From assembly GCA_943371245.1 (NCBI GenBank), contig CALRTY020000012.1:22987-86986 (forward strand): a DNA stretch of 64,000 nucleotides. The letters run 5' to 3'. Of this stretch, positions 41,119 to 50,490 are shown piece after piece; position 1 is the stretch's first letter, and every line of letters begins with the position of its first letter. Position numbers and translations under genes: made by a program. The notes beneath the pieces were generated by a model, which was not told the DNA's origin, made no database searches, and saw only the letters and a list, made by a program, of their open reading frames with translations. Source of the stretch: UBA5018 sp947463165. Its GTDB lineage: Bacteria; Cyanobacteriota; Cyanobacteriia; PCC-6307; Cyanobiaceae.

Positions 41119-42812
41119 ACGGGTGCCCAGCGGGCCCGTTGCAACAGCAAGGGAACCTGTTGCTCTTGCACCCCGGCGGGTGCCAGGCCTTCGCGGATGC
41201 CGGCGATGGCCACCGCCTCGGCGACAGCGGCTCCCACCGCGGCCGCATCGATGAGGGCTGGCATCAAGGAGTCATAGGGGTTGCGGCTGGCTGGAATCCA
41301 CTGGCTCAGCGCCTCCAGGCCCGCATCGATCATGCCGTCGCTGATGGCCCGCAGCCCCAGGGCCACCGTCGCGAAACCGAGTCCAGGAAAAACAAAGCAG
41401 TTGTTGCACTGGCCGATCAGCCGCTCCCCCTCCGGCCTTTGCACCGGATCAAAGGGACTGCCGGTGGCCACCAGGCAGCGGCCCTCGGTCCAGGCCAGCA
41501 GGTTGGCCGGCGTGGCTTCCGCCAATTTGGTGGGGTTGGAGAGGGGCAGGATCACCGGGTTGCGGCAGTGACGCGCCATTTCCTCCACCACCGGCCGGCT
41601 GAAGGCCCCCGCCACGGTGGAGGTGCCGATCAATACCGTAGGCCGCACCCGCTGCACCACGGTGGCCAGATCGATGCCGCCTTGGGCGTCGCGCTGCCAA
41701 TCCCGCACCTCGGCCGGATCGCGGGCCAGGGCAGCGGCAGCCGGGCTGAGCTCCGCCATGTCGCGCAGTAACAAACCCGGCCGATCAATCGCCCAGATGC
41801 GCTCCCGAGCCTGCCTGTCACTGAGGCCAGAGCGCCGCAGCAGACGCACCAACCCCTCGGCGATGCCGCATCCGGCCGTGCCGGCACCAAACACCACGAT
41901 GCGCTGATCGGCAAGGCGTTGCCCCAGCCCGCGGCAGGCGGCCAGCACGGCGGCGCTGGCGACGCCGCTGGTGCCCTGGATGTCGTCGTTGAAGCTGGGC
42001 AGCTGCCAGCGGTGACGCTCCAGCAGCAAGCGGGCATGGCTGTTGCCGAAGTCCTCCCAGTGCAGACAGGCACCGGCACATTCCAGCTGCACAGCCTCAA
42101 CAAATTCATCGACAAACGCCAGGTAGGCATCCCCCTCCAATCGCGGCTGTCGCAGACCCGGATAGAGGGGATCGGCCAGCAGGCTGGGGTTATTGGTGCC
42201 CACATCGAGCACCACCGGCAGCACCCGCTCGGGATTGAGTCCGGCGCAGAGGGTATAAACGGCCAACTTGCCCTGGCAGATGTGAATGCCTCCCACCCCC
42301 TGATCGCCAATGCCGAGGATCCCTTCTGAATCGGTAACCAACACCAGGTCGATCGGGCCCCTGAGGCCATTGCGCAATACCTGGCGCAGCCGGCCGCCCT
42401 GGTTTGCACTGAGAAAGATGCCCTCCATGGGCGTGCGGTAGCTGCTGCTGAAGCCCTGGATCACCGCGCCCACTGTTGGCGTGTAGACGATCGGCAATAC
42501 CGCTTCTGTGTAATCGGCCAGGAAGCGGTGAAACAACACCAGGTTGGTGCGCCGCAGCCCGTCCACAAAGCTGTAGCGCGCCAGATTGCCCTCGATGTCG
42601 CAGAAGGCCTGCCAACTGCGCTGCACCTGGAGCTCCAAGCTCTCCACCTGTGCCGGCAGCAGCCCGTCAAGATTGAGAGCGAGCCGTTCAGCCGCCGAGA
42701 AGGCTGTGCCTTTGTTCAGGGCTGGGTCTCGCAGCAGATCCAGTCCGCGCTTGCTGGTGAGAATGGGGGATGGGACCGATGCGGACGCTGTGATTGATGC
42801 CGGTTGGTGCAT
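41079..42812 (-). CDS. NAD(P)-dependent malic enzyme
   Basis: It decarboxylates malate to pyruvate and CO2. The protein shows RTNLVLFHRFLADYTEAVLP and IVYTPTVG (catalytic tyrosine), GILGIGDQGVGGIHICQGKL, FNDDIQGTSGVASAAVLAA, a Rossmann site VVFGAGTAGCGIAEG and LSNPTKLAEATPANLLAW. This is the long-type malic enzyme. The ATG at 42812 is preferred over the frame start at 43010 because the family begins near SPILTSKRGLDLLRDPALNKG. The C-terminal 12 residues are repeat-derived. Cofactor preference (NAD or NADP) was not determined. Confidence 0.93.
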   Translation of the reverse strand: MHQPASITASASVPSPILTSKRGLDLLRDPALNKGTAFSAAERLALNLDGLLPAQVESLELQVQRSWQAFCDIEGNLARYSFVDGLRRTNLVLFHRFLADYTEAVLPIVYTPTVGAVIQGFSSSYRTPMEGIFLSANQGGRLRQVLRNGLRGPIDLVLVTDSEGILGIGDQGVGGIHICQGKLAVYTLCAGLNPERVLPVVLDVGTNNPSLLADPLYPGLRQPRLEGDAYLAFVDEFVEAVQLECAGACLHWEDFGNSHARLLLERHRWQLPSFNDDIQGTSGVASAAVLAACRGLGQRLADQRIVVFGAGTAGCGIAEGLVRLLRRSGLSDRQARERIWAIDRPGLLLRDMAELSPAAAALARDPAEVRDWQRDAQGGIDLATVVQRVRPTVLIGTSTVAGAFSRPVVEEMARHCRNPVILPLSNPTKLAEATPANLLAWTEGRCLVATGSPFDPVQRPEGERLIGQCNNCFVFPGLGFATVALGLRAISDGMIDAGLEALSQWIPASRNPYDSLMPALIDAAAVGAAVAEAVAIAGIREGLAPAGVQEQQVPLLLQRARWAPVYAGEPLLAGEPL

Positions 42813-43150
42813 GGAGTTGGCCCAATTCCGGCTTGCTGAGATCACTGAAGCGGAGCGCCGGTAGGGGCAATGGTATTTATAGCTACAAAAATCCAAGCTA
42901 AGCATTCCAGATTGGTTCTGAATTATTTGTTCTGCATTAGGCAGGCTCTGAATAACGGCCATTTTGTCGCCCCAGCCCGCTGAGTAGCCATTGCAGCACC
43001 AGGGCTCCATGGGCCGTGGCTCGTATTTTTATAACTGGCCCGCTTGCGCAACGATTGGGTTGCGGGCGCTACATCACCTGGACCCTGGGATGCAGCCGCA
43101 ATGGCAATCGCTAAACTCGATCTCTAAACGCCATCGCTAATCCCCATTGC
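42813..43150. other. Intergenic region upstream of malic enzyme
   Basis: The 338 bp hold the malic enzyme promoter region and the end of arsM. No gene or clear signal was found; the centre is moderately AT-rich around 42880-42960. Confidence 0.5.
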
Positions 43151-44212
43151 TCAGCAGCAGGCCCCTTCCGGGGTGAAACTGCCGCCATTTGTTGACGTGG
43201 CGCTGTGGAAGGGGATGGTGCTACCGCAGCCCTCGAACAGGCCGAAGTGGTTTTCGTTATCACCGATGAAGGTGAAGTGGGGAGCGAAACGCGTTTGTTG
43301 CAGCATGCGGAAGGTATTGCCGCAGACCGGAAACACCTTGCCGGTTTCAATCGCGTGGTGGCTGTCTAGATCGAAGCGGTGCGGCTGCTGGGGGATGGTG
43401 CCGCGGTAGATCACCGCCTGGCCATGGTCTTCGCAGGCATCCTCCAGCTCGGCGATGGCGAACAGGCGATAGCTGGCGGAGAAGAAGCGAGCCTCGCCCA
43501 CCAGAGCTGCCAGGGCGGGATCGCCAATGGCCAGGCTGCGATCGCTCACCAGCCGTGGATCGGCAAAACCGGCAGCGCGGGCCAATCGCAAAAAGTCGTT
43601 CCAGTAGAGGGCGCCCCCCAGACATTCGCCGTAGAGCACCGGATCGCGCCGCAGCTGCTCCGGGAGCCGCCGATCGGCATAAACATCGGAAAAGTAGAAC
43701 TCACCCCCTGGCTTGAGCAGCCGTTGCACACCCCGCAACACCGCCGGCTTGTCAACAGAGAGGTTGAGCACGCAATTGCTCACCACCACATCGAAGCTGG
43801 CGGGCTCCAGCGGCAACTCATCCAGCCGCTCGATCCTGCCCTCCAGGAAGCTCACATTGGCAAAGCCAAACAACTCGGCGTGGAAGGACTGGTGCTCCCG
43901 GGCCACTGCCAGTTGTTCAGCCGTCATGTCAACCCCCACCACCGCACCGGCTGGCCCCACCAACTGGCTCAGCAGATATGCGTCTCGCCCGGCACCGCTG
44001 CCCAGGTCAAGCACCCGGCAACCCTCCAGCAGCGGCGGGCACACCAAACCGCAACCGTAGTAGCGGTTGCTCACCTCCGGATGCACCCGCGCCAACAGCG
44101 GCTTCAGCCAGGGGGGTACCGCATCGGCGTCGCAACAGGCATTCGTTTTTAGATCAGCGCTGCTGGTGAGTTCCTGGCCGTAGTAACGCTGAACGAGTTC
44201 CTGGGTGGGCAT
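43151..44212 (-). CDS. arsM: Arsenite S-adenosylmethionine methyltransferase
   Basis: ArsM methylates As(III) to volatile or less toxic species. The 353-residue protein starts QELVQRYYGQELTSSADLKT then NACCDADAVP with a conserved cysteine pair, has the SAM site VLDLGSGAGRDAYLLSQLVG, and SNCVLNLSVDKPAVLRGVQR with the catalytic cysteine. It continues GGEFYFSDVYADRRLPEQLR and ends in SFTPEGACC, a typical C-terminal Cys pair. No other arsenic gene (arsR, arsB) is adjacent in this window. The start is ATG at 44212. Confidence 0.9.
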   Translation of the reverse strand: MPTQELVQRYYGQELTSSADLKTNACCDADAVPPWLKPLLARVHPEVSNRYYGCGLVCPPLLEGCRVLDLGSGAGRDAYLLSQLVGPAGAVVGVDMTAEQLAVAREHQSFHAELFGFANVSFLEGRIERLDELPLEPASFDVVVSNCVLNLSVDKPAVLRGVQRLLKPGGEFYFSDVYADRRLPEQLRRDPVLYGECLGGALYWNDFLRLARAAGFADPRLVSDRSLAIGDPALAALVGEARFFSASYRLFAIAELEDACEDHGQAVIYRGTIPQQPHRFDLDSHHAIETGKVFPVCGNTFRMLQQTRFAPHFTFIGDNENHFGLFEGCGSTIPFHSATSTNGGSFTPEGACC

Positions 44213-44463
44213 GGCAGGGGCTGGGGAGCTGAGCTGGATCTAGTGGCGATCATCCCTTGGCAGACGGCTTAGAAGCGGTACAAACCAGCGGATCAAATCC
44301 GTGGAGGCCTGGATAATCGGCAGCTCGCCACGGCTCGGGGTTGAGATCGCAAGGCGGTAGGGAAGGCTGAATCATGGGGCAAACCGAACCCTGTGGAAAA
44401 ATCGAGGCGCCTGCGGCGCCAACAGCCAAGGGAAAAAGACTTAAGGGCCGAGGGCTTGAGGGC

Positions 44464-46188
44464 TTAAGGGATCAAGAAAGAAGTCCTGGGGGGGAAACCA
44501 CAGAGACGGAAACCGACAAGGCTGTTGCGGAGGTCCCGGCGCCCCCCGCTCCGGTAGGCCGAGCGGCAGAACCCCGGGCCGTTGATCCAAGAGCCGCCGC
44601 GCAGCAGCCGCAATGCTTCATCGCCTGCGTTCACCCATGGGGTGCCATCGCTGGGAGCCCCGTCATAATTTTCGTGCCAATGGTCAAGGCACCATTCCCA
44701 CACGTTGCCATGCATGTCCTGCAATCCCCAGGCGTTGGCCAAAAAGCTGCCCACGTCGGTGGTTTTTTCTCTATAGGTGCCCTTGGGGCCAGATCCGTAG
44801 GCGTAGTTGCCATCATAGTTCGCAATATCTGGCGTCAAAGTATCTCCAAAAGCAAAGGGAGTTGTTGTGCCCGCACGGCAAGCATATTCCCACTGCGCTT
44901 CGCTGGGGAGTGTATAAGAAAGCTCAGTGCGCTGGCTAAGTCGACGGCAGAATTCCATCGCCTCCTCCCAACTCACCTGCTCCACAGGCCTGTTAGCCCC
45001 CTTAAACCTTGATGGCTGTGGATTTAAATCCACCGCTAGCTTCGGCCATCCCGCTACCAGCTTCCATTGGGCTTGAGTAACTGGGGTTTGGCCTAGAAAG
45101 AAGCTCTGCAGTTGAACCCGATGCTGGGGGCCTTCACTGGTGCTGCGATCCACTTCCTTGTCTGAAGAACCCATCTGGAACTCTCCAGCGGGGATTTGTA
45201 GCATCGTGATTGCGATTTCCTTGGTCAGCTCCTGCCGATAGCCGGCTCTGGTGATCGACTCTGTTTTGGTTTGCCACTGATTCCCCACCCGCACGATCGC
45301 GCCTCTGGTGGCGGGGATTGGACTCAAAGCAGGCTCGCCCACCGCCGGGGAGGTTGAGCGCTCAACTGTTTGCATCCTCTCCAAACCGGCTTGTTTCGCC
45401 TGCTGTTTAAGGCGCTCATTCTCACGCTGTAACTGCTCATAATCGGCCCGCAACCGCTCAGCCTCCCCGGCATGAGCATCAGCCTCCGCTCTCAAGCGCA
45501 AAAGGCGCGCATCCTCCTCCTCTTGCTTGAGCAAAACCTGCTCCTGCTCAGCGCCCCTTGGATCGCCTTTCCTGCGGGCTTCTAGCTCTGCCTTTGCAAC
45601 TTTATCTGCTTTTGCATCTTTTTCTGCCTCTGCATCTTTTTCTGCCTCCGCCTCTACCTCTGCAGCTATTTGCAAGTTGAGTCGTTTCTCTTTGATTTTA
45701 CTAAAGGTGTCTTCGATCGTTTCAACAATTTGAACCATCGCAACATCCTGCTCTACTTCGCTCATTTGAGCAAGAGTTGTATGGGCTGGCATGATAGCCT
45801 GATATTTCGCAATTTCAGGATGCCTCTTCCAGAGGGATGGCCGCAAAGGCACCCATAGTATTCTCAGGCTCTTCTCTTTGGCTGATTGAAACAGGCTTGG
45901 CAGTTCACTGCTATCGATAAAGTCAGAGGCAAGGAAATCAGGACTCACCAACAACAAAGCAACCTGTGCCCTGGCCAAGGCCTCTTCAATCTCCTGCCGC
46001 CACAGGTCACCAGCCTTGATGCGCGAATCATCCCATCGCTCTAGCCGATAAATCTTTTCCAGCGGCTTGAGATGAACTCGCAGTCGCTCCAGCCAACGCA
46101 GATCGTGGTGGCTATAGCTGATAAACAACTCCCGCCGTTCTATCAATACGGACTCTGCTGCCGCTGGATTGCTTTGGCCTCCACTCAC
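44464..46188 (-). CDS. TIR-coiled-coil-FGE-sulfatase domain protein
   Basis: The 574-residue protein starts with a TIR domain (about residues 15-160: ELFISYSHHDLRWLERLR, RQEIEEALARAQVALLLVSP with a glutamate in the catalytic helix). A charged coiled coil follows (about 165-275: EAEKDAEAEKDAKADK, partly an 18-bp repeat). The C-terminal FGE/C-type-lectin-like domain has MLQIPAGEFQMGSSDKEVDR, EQVSWEEAMEFCRRLSQRTE, LPSEAQWEYACRAGT and LRGGSWINGPGFCRSAYRSG then GFRLC. TIR domains often degrade NAD+ in immunity or signalling. The end of the FGE domain is the part that diversity-generating retroelements vary in other cyanobacterial proteins; no such retroelement is visible here. The start is ATG at 46188. 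Confidence 0.85.
   Translation of the reverse strand: MSGGQSNPAAAESVLIERRELFISYSHHDLRWLERLRVHLKPLEKIYRLERWDDSRIKAGDLWRQEIEEALARAQVALLLVSPDFLASDFIDSSELPSLFQSAKEKSLRILWVPLRPSLWKRHPEIAKYQAIMPAHTTLAQMSEVEQDVAMVQIVETIEDTFSKIKEKRLNLQIAAEVEAEAEKDAEAEKDAKADKVAKAELEARRKGDPRGAEQEQVLLKQEEEDARLLRLRAEADAHAGEAERLRADYEQLQRENERLKQQAKQAGLERMQTVERSTSPAVGEPALSPIPATRGAIVRVGNQWQTKTESITRAGYRQELTKEIAITMLQIPAGEFQMGSSDKEVDRSTSEGPQHRVQLQSFFLGQTPVTQAQWKLVAGWPKLAVDLNPQPSRFKGANRPVEQVSWEEAMEFCRRLSQRTELSYTLPSEAQWEYACRAGTTTPFAFGDTLTPDIANYDGNYAYGSGPKGTYREKTTDVGSFLANAWGLQDMHGNVWEWCLDHWHENYDGAPSDGTPWVNAGDEALRLLRGGSWINGPGFCRSAYRSGGRRDLRNSLVGFRLCGFPPRTSFLIP
45593..45664. repeat. 18-bp coiled-coil repeat in the TIR-FGE gene
   Basis: Four 18-bp units of TTTGCATCTTTTTCTGCC type code for AEAEKD-like hexads in the coiled coil. 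Confidence 0.85.
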
Positions 46189-46528
46189 AAGCCACTCTGG
46201 GGATCATCCACTAGAAGATAGGGCATGGCTTCCGCTTGCGGCTCCTGAGCAGGGCAGAATCCAACTAAAGGCCCAGGCCAGGGAGCCATAGCCCATAGCC
46301 GTCGCCTTCAAGGTTGGCCTGGCCCAGAGGGGATTTTCACCGGCCCACGCTGCAACCCTCCAGCCGGCACCGGGTAAAACCCAGCTTCAATTGGGCTATC
46401 GGCTGCTCGCTTCGACCATTGCTGCGTAGGTTGGCCTGGATCTGTAGGCACTTTCCGGTGGCTTACCGCGCTGCCAGAGCTACAGCAACTTCACAGTTAT
46501 CGGATTACATTTTACTTCATTAATATAT
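46189..46528. other. Intergenic region beside the TIR-FGE gene
   Basis: The 340 bp hold the probable TIR-FGE promoter near 46190-46300 and no recognisable gene. Composition falls toward AT near 46490 as the broken lectin-like gene begins. Confidence 0.5.
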
Positions 46529-47504
46529 CTAGTTTTGGATTTCACAATTCGCGTCAGGCGGCAGCTTCTCAACCGTAACCCAAAACCCTCCTAAATTGTC
46601 CTTGTACCAGATATCAACGTTTCTGGGTCGAGTTGACTCCCATAGTTGATCGCGAGAGGTGTAGAGACTCCTGGCTTTTTCTAGTAGATATTCTGGACTC
46701 GCTTTCCTCCTCCATTCAGCTAGACCGTGATCATAAACCTCCCTATATTCAACTTCCTTGAAGTAAAAATTGCGCACAAATTTACCCCTGAATTTTTCAT
46801 CATTTTTCTTTTCTTGATATATAAAGATTTTGTTATCTGCTTTGTTATTGTTTTCTTTAAGTAAAACAATGGCGTCTTCTAGTCTTGGCATGCACCCACT
46901 CATCCAGGCTGCCTTCATTTGATCTTGTATATTATGATTTACTGGCGCAGACTCGCATGAATTCGCCAAAGGGACTGCGGAGCCATCCTTTGCACTTCTA
47001 ATTGAATGAAAATCGTCGTCGCGAAATGAAATATCATTAATGGCAAATTTTGGTGTGCCTGTTTTATTCTTGGGTATTCTATAAGCCTTAGATGCTCCGA
47101 TCTTAATGATTTCATCGGAATGGTCCTCCGTTTAAATTTTTGCGATTAAAGTGCCTAGGGTGCTATCGGGGCTAAGAGAATAACCTTGAAGAAAGAGTTG
47201 GTGGGAAGTCACATCATAGTTCGATGTACCATTGGGTCCTACATAGTTGGGAGACTCGGGATCTTTTAAGAGTAAAAGCTCCGACTTAAGTTTCTCCGAG
47301 ACAATACGCCGCAAAGATAGATGTACAGTTCCGGTTGCCTTTATTCGTAAGCATTGATCGCGATCAACCTGGATGCCAGAATCAGTCCAGGGACTCCAAC
47401 CCTTAGGACGTAGACCCAACGATTAAGTAAACCAAATTGCAAACAAATCTAGTTCGAAGGCCCGGATAATCGCTGGAAACAAAAAGCTTCTTCAGAAAGT
47501 TCAT
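46529..47504 (-). pseudogene. Broken lectin-like (PA-IL/LecA-like) gene
   Basis: Two open stretches, 47132-47419 and 46529-47131, are in the same frame but are separated by an in-frame TAA at 47132-47134. Before the stop the protein reads GWSPWTDSGIQVDRDQCLRI, then LFLQGYSLSPDSTLGTLIAKI. After it comes DEIIKIGASKAYRIP, then KFAINDIS, as expected for a galactose-binding PA-IL-type domain followed by a unique C-terminal domain (FRGKFVRNFYFKEVEYREVY, DIWYKDNLGGFWVTVEKL). Upstream, an out-of-frame start MNFLKKLFVSSDYPGLRTRF at 47504 would fit the missing N-terminus. One stop and one frameshift are therefore needed for a full protein. Recoding is possible but less likely than decay. Confidence 0.6.
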
Positions 47505-47695
47505 TATATCGATGGCGCCAATATCTGATTCTCTCTCAGTTCAGAAATCAGCCTCCGCATCCAACAGCGCAGTGACTACATTCTGATGATCACGATCCTG
47601 CCGGCCTTCCTGGAGGCCAGGGCCCAGCTACTTTCGCCCTACCAGCCACCAGTGCTGCTGGATTTCTCTGGGGTCCTCCCCCAGGAGCCGACTTG

Positions 47696-48136
47696 GTGAA
47701 CAAACCCTCTGATCAGCTGCAACGATTCCACTCGGCCCAGGGTGAGGGCGACAGGGGCGTTTATGCCCAGGCACTGCGAGAATTGCAGGCCGGTGCCAAG
47801 CAAACTCACTGGATCTGGTTTGTGTTGCCCCAGCTGCGCGCTCTGGGTCACTCGGCCATGGCGGAGCGCTATGGCATCGCCGATCTGGCGGAGGCCCAGG
47901 CCTACCTGGCTGATCCCCTGCTGCGGCAACGGCTGGAGGAGGTGATCGCAGTGATTGCGGCGCAACTGCAGCGCCCAGGCCAAAACCTGCCCTTGTTGAT
48001 GGGCGGTGATCTCGATGCCGCCAAGACGCTCAGCTGCCTCACGCTTTTCGCGGCTGCGGGGCTCCCGAGCGCCGCGGCCTTGCTGATTCAGCTGAATCGC
48101 CGTTGCCAGCGGACGCTGGCGCGGCTGCAGGGCTGA
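47696..48136 (+). CDS. DUF1810 family protein
   Basis: The 146-residue alpha-helical protein has the DUF1810 signature pattern: LQRFHSAQGEGDRGVYAQAL, AGAKQTHWIWFVLPQLRALG and RYGIADLAEAQAYLADPLLR. It ends with MGGDLDAAKTLSCLTLFAAA. The family (COG5579) is widespread and its function is not established. GTG 47696 is preferred, about ten bases after AGGAG; a TTG at 47693 is also in frame. It borders the tRNA-Ser gene. Confidence 0.8.
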   Translation: MNKPSDQLQRFHSAQGEGDRGVYAQALRELQAGAKQTHWIWFVLPQLRALGHSAMAERYGIADLAEAQAYLADPLLRQRLEEVIAVIAAQLQRPGQNLPLLMGGDLDAAKTLSCLTLFAAAGLPSAAALLIQLNRRCQRTLARLQG

Positions 48137-48140
48137 AAAA

Positions 48141-48225
48141 CGGAGAGGGTGGGATTCGAACCCACGGAAGGTTGCCCTTCAAACGATTTCGAGTCGTTCG
48201 CTTTCGACCACTCAGCCACCTCTCC
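48141..48225 (-). tRNA. tRNA-Ser (anticodon CGA)
   Basis: The 85-nt sequence on the minus strand folds as a type II tRNA: acceptor GGAGAGG with CCTCTCC, anticodon loop CTCGAAA, a variable arm GAAGGGCAACCTTC, and GGTTCGAATCC as the T arm. The CCA is not encoded. It lies at the edge of the accessory-looking region. Confidence 0.95.
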
Positions 48226-48404
48226 ACACTTGGCACCCATAACCCAGGAGACGCGCTGCTGCCGCCCTGGAGGTCCGAGGACCTTCAGCACTTTAAAGAC
48301 CAGCCTGTTAGGCGCCCTGGTGGCCAGCACAAAATCGGCCCCAGCAGCCCGGCGGCCGATTCAATTGTGCCCAGCGGTTCCAGTGGCTCTGGCGGTGCCA
48401 GGGT

Positions 48405-50375
48405 TTAGGCCGATTGCAGGGAACCACTGCGACCACTGGCGCGCCAGCCCTTGGGCAGGGTTCGGCCTGGATCGCCACTGAGCCACACCGCCCCCGGATC
48501 GCGCCCCTGCAGCCAGCGGCGATCCCGCAGGCGGGGTTTGAAGCCCAGCCAAACGCCGTCGGGTCGTTGCCGGGAGTCTCCATCGCGCCAGGCCCAAAGA
48601 GACTGGGTATCGGGTAGCAACAGCCAAGACTTGGGCCCCAAATCCAGCTGCACCGCCCGGCTGTCGAAGGAGAGGGCCCTGGCTTTGAGTTGCGGACTTT
48701 GCAGGCTCTGGCCCGGCAGCAGCGGCTGTCTGCCATCGGCGCCGGCCAGCACCAGGCCCGCCTGCTGCCGCCAGCAATCGGGGGCATCGGAGGCGATCGG
48801 ATCGAGCAGCAGCGCCCAGTCGTAGCCCCTGATCCCCAGCCCGGTGGCCAGCTGCTGGGCCTGGCGGCAGCTGTAACCATCGGCGCGGGTGGACACCAGG
48901 GCCGCCCTGCCGCGATGGCGCGCCAGCAGCAGATCCCTGGCTTGATCGCCGCCGCCCTGGTGCACCAGCAGCAGTTGATCGCCCAACAGCACCGTCCCAT
49001 GCAATGCCACCACCAGGGCCAACAACACCCCAGCCCAGCGGCGCCAGCGCTGGGCCACCCCTGGTATGGCCCAGGCCGCCACCACCAGGGTCAGTAGCAG
49101 CACCAGCAGCGGCATCGGCCGCCCCAGCTGCCATTGGGCCATCGGCAGCCGCGCCACCAATCGGGCCAGCTCCAGCAGCAGCCCCGCCAGGGCGGCCAGG
49201 GGCGGGCATAGCCAGACCAAACTGGCCGGCCAAACCATCGCCAGCACCCCTAAGCCCATTGCCCCCAGGGTGAGCGGCGTCAGCAGCGGGGCGGCGAGCA
49301 GATTGGCGGGCACGGCGTAGAGGGGCACCACGCCGAAGTGCAGCAGCTGCAGCGGCAGCGTCCAGATAGAAGCCGCCAAGGGCACCGATATCGCCACCGC
49401 CAGCCAACCGGGCCAATGCTTTTGGCGCAACCACTGTTCCAGCGGTCCTGCAGACACCAGCAGGGCTCCGGTGGCCACCACCGACAGCTGAAAGCCCACA
49501 TCCCGCAGCCACTCGGGAGTGATCAACAACATCCCGGCGCTAACCAACAGCAGCAGCCGCAGGGGGCGTCCCTGGCGGCCCAGCTCCAACAGCACCAGGG
49601 CCGCCGCCGCCATCAGCGCCGCCCGCATCACGGCGGGCTGGGGCCCAGCCAGCAGTACAAACAGGCCGATCACGCCTCCCCCCAGGCCCAGCCGCAGCGC
49701 CGGCAGCAACTTGGCGGTGAGCGGCAGCAGCACGCCGAGCAGCACGCTCAACTGGAACCCAGAAGCGGCCAGCGCATGGGAGAGGCCAGCGGCGCGGAAG
49801 GCAGCGCGCACCTCCACCGAAAGGGGGGTGGCCGCACTGCCCACCACCAGGGCCGCCAGCAGATTGCCCCGTTCAGCGCCGGCCTGCTGCTGCAGTGCCC
49901 CGGCCAGACGCCGCCGCAGGGCGGCAATCGGGGCCGGCTGTCGCTCCAGCAGCTGCCACTGTTCCACCGTTAGCTGGCTCCAGCAGCCCAGCCGCTGCAG
50001 CCTTTCGGCCGGCCCGGCCAGCAGCGGATGGGGGGCCGGCTGCGGCCGCCGCAACATCCCCTCCACCTCCAGACGCCAGCGCTCTTGCAGCTGCGGGCAT
50101 TCCGGGAAATTCAGCTCCGTGCGACCCACCGGCAGCTCCATCAGCACCCGGCAGCCCTGGCCCTGGCCGGCTGCTCCCGGGCTGCCATAGGGGGTGGGAT
50201 CACTGAGCAGGCTGCCCCGCAGGCGCACGGGCACCACCGGCGTGGCCTCCTGCAGCCAGCGCACCGGATCGCCCGCGGCGGGTTGGGGTGTTCCCAGGGC
50301 GGCCGGCAGAATCCGGCCCGCCAGCAGAGCCACGATCAGCAGGGTTAGCAACAATTCGCGCCAACGCGATGGCAT
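48405..50375 (-). CDS. comEC: ComEC/Rec2 family DNA-uptake channel, without hydrolase motif
   Basis: This inner-membrane channel imports single-stranded DNA during natural transformation. The N-terminal region has an OB-like RLRGSLLSDPTPYGSP, then the competence core: GNLLAALVVGSAATPLS, GLSHALAASGFQLSVLLGVL, GPQPAVMRAALMAAAALVLL and DVGFQLSVVATGALLVSAGP. At least eight membrane helices are evident. The C-terminal 190 residues are in the place of the metallo-beta-lactamase-type nuclease domain but lack an HxHxDH motif, so nuclease activity is probably absent. The ATG at 50375 is preferred. Confidence 0.88.
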   Translation of the reverse strand: MPSRWRELLLTLLIVALLAGRILPAALGTPQPAAGDPVRWLQEATPVVPVRLRGSLLSDPTPYGSPGAAGQGQGCRVLMELPVGRTELNFPECPQLQERWRLEVEGMLRRPQPAPHPLLAGPAERLQRLGCWSQLTVEQWQLLERQPAPIAALRRRLAGALQQQAGAERGNLLAALVVGSAATPLSVEVRAAFRAAGLSHALAASGFQLSVLLGVLLPLTAKLLPALRLGLGGGVIGLFVLLAGPQPAVMRAALMAAAALVLLELGRQGRPLRLLLLVSAGMLLITPEWLRDVGFQLSVVATGALLVSAGPLEQWLRQKHWPGWLAVAISVPLAASIWTLPLQLLHFGVVPLYAVPANLLAAPLLTPLTLGAMGLGVLAMVWPASLVWLCPPLAALAGLLLELARLVARLPMAQWQLGRPMPLLVLLLTLVVAAWAIPGVAQRWRRWAGVLLALVVALHGTVLLGDQLLLVHQGGGDQARDLLLARHRGRAALVSTRADGYSCRQAQQLATGLGIRGYDWALLLDPIASDAPDCWRQQAGLVLAGADGRQPLLPGQSLQSPQLKARALSFDSRAVQLDLGPKSWLLLPDTQSLWAWRDGDSRQRPDGVWLGFKPRLRDRRWLQGRDPGAVWLSGDPGRTLPKGWRASGRSGSLQSA

Positions 50376-50490
50376 CGCCACACCCCCAGACAGGTGTCTG
50401 CAGGATTGCCACTGGCTTGGGCTGAGCCGATGGCTTGCACCGAGCTATGTCGCCACTGGTTATGCCCCTAGTGGTTTTGCACCTGGCGCC

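Noticed and set aside
44464..46188. A complete diversity-generating retroelement
   Set aside because: No reverse transcriptase or template repeat was found near the FGE domain, so only target-like features are reported.
48141..48225. An integrated mobile element at tRNA-Ser
   Set aside because: No integrase gene and no repeat of the tRNA end were found; the island idea rests on content only.
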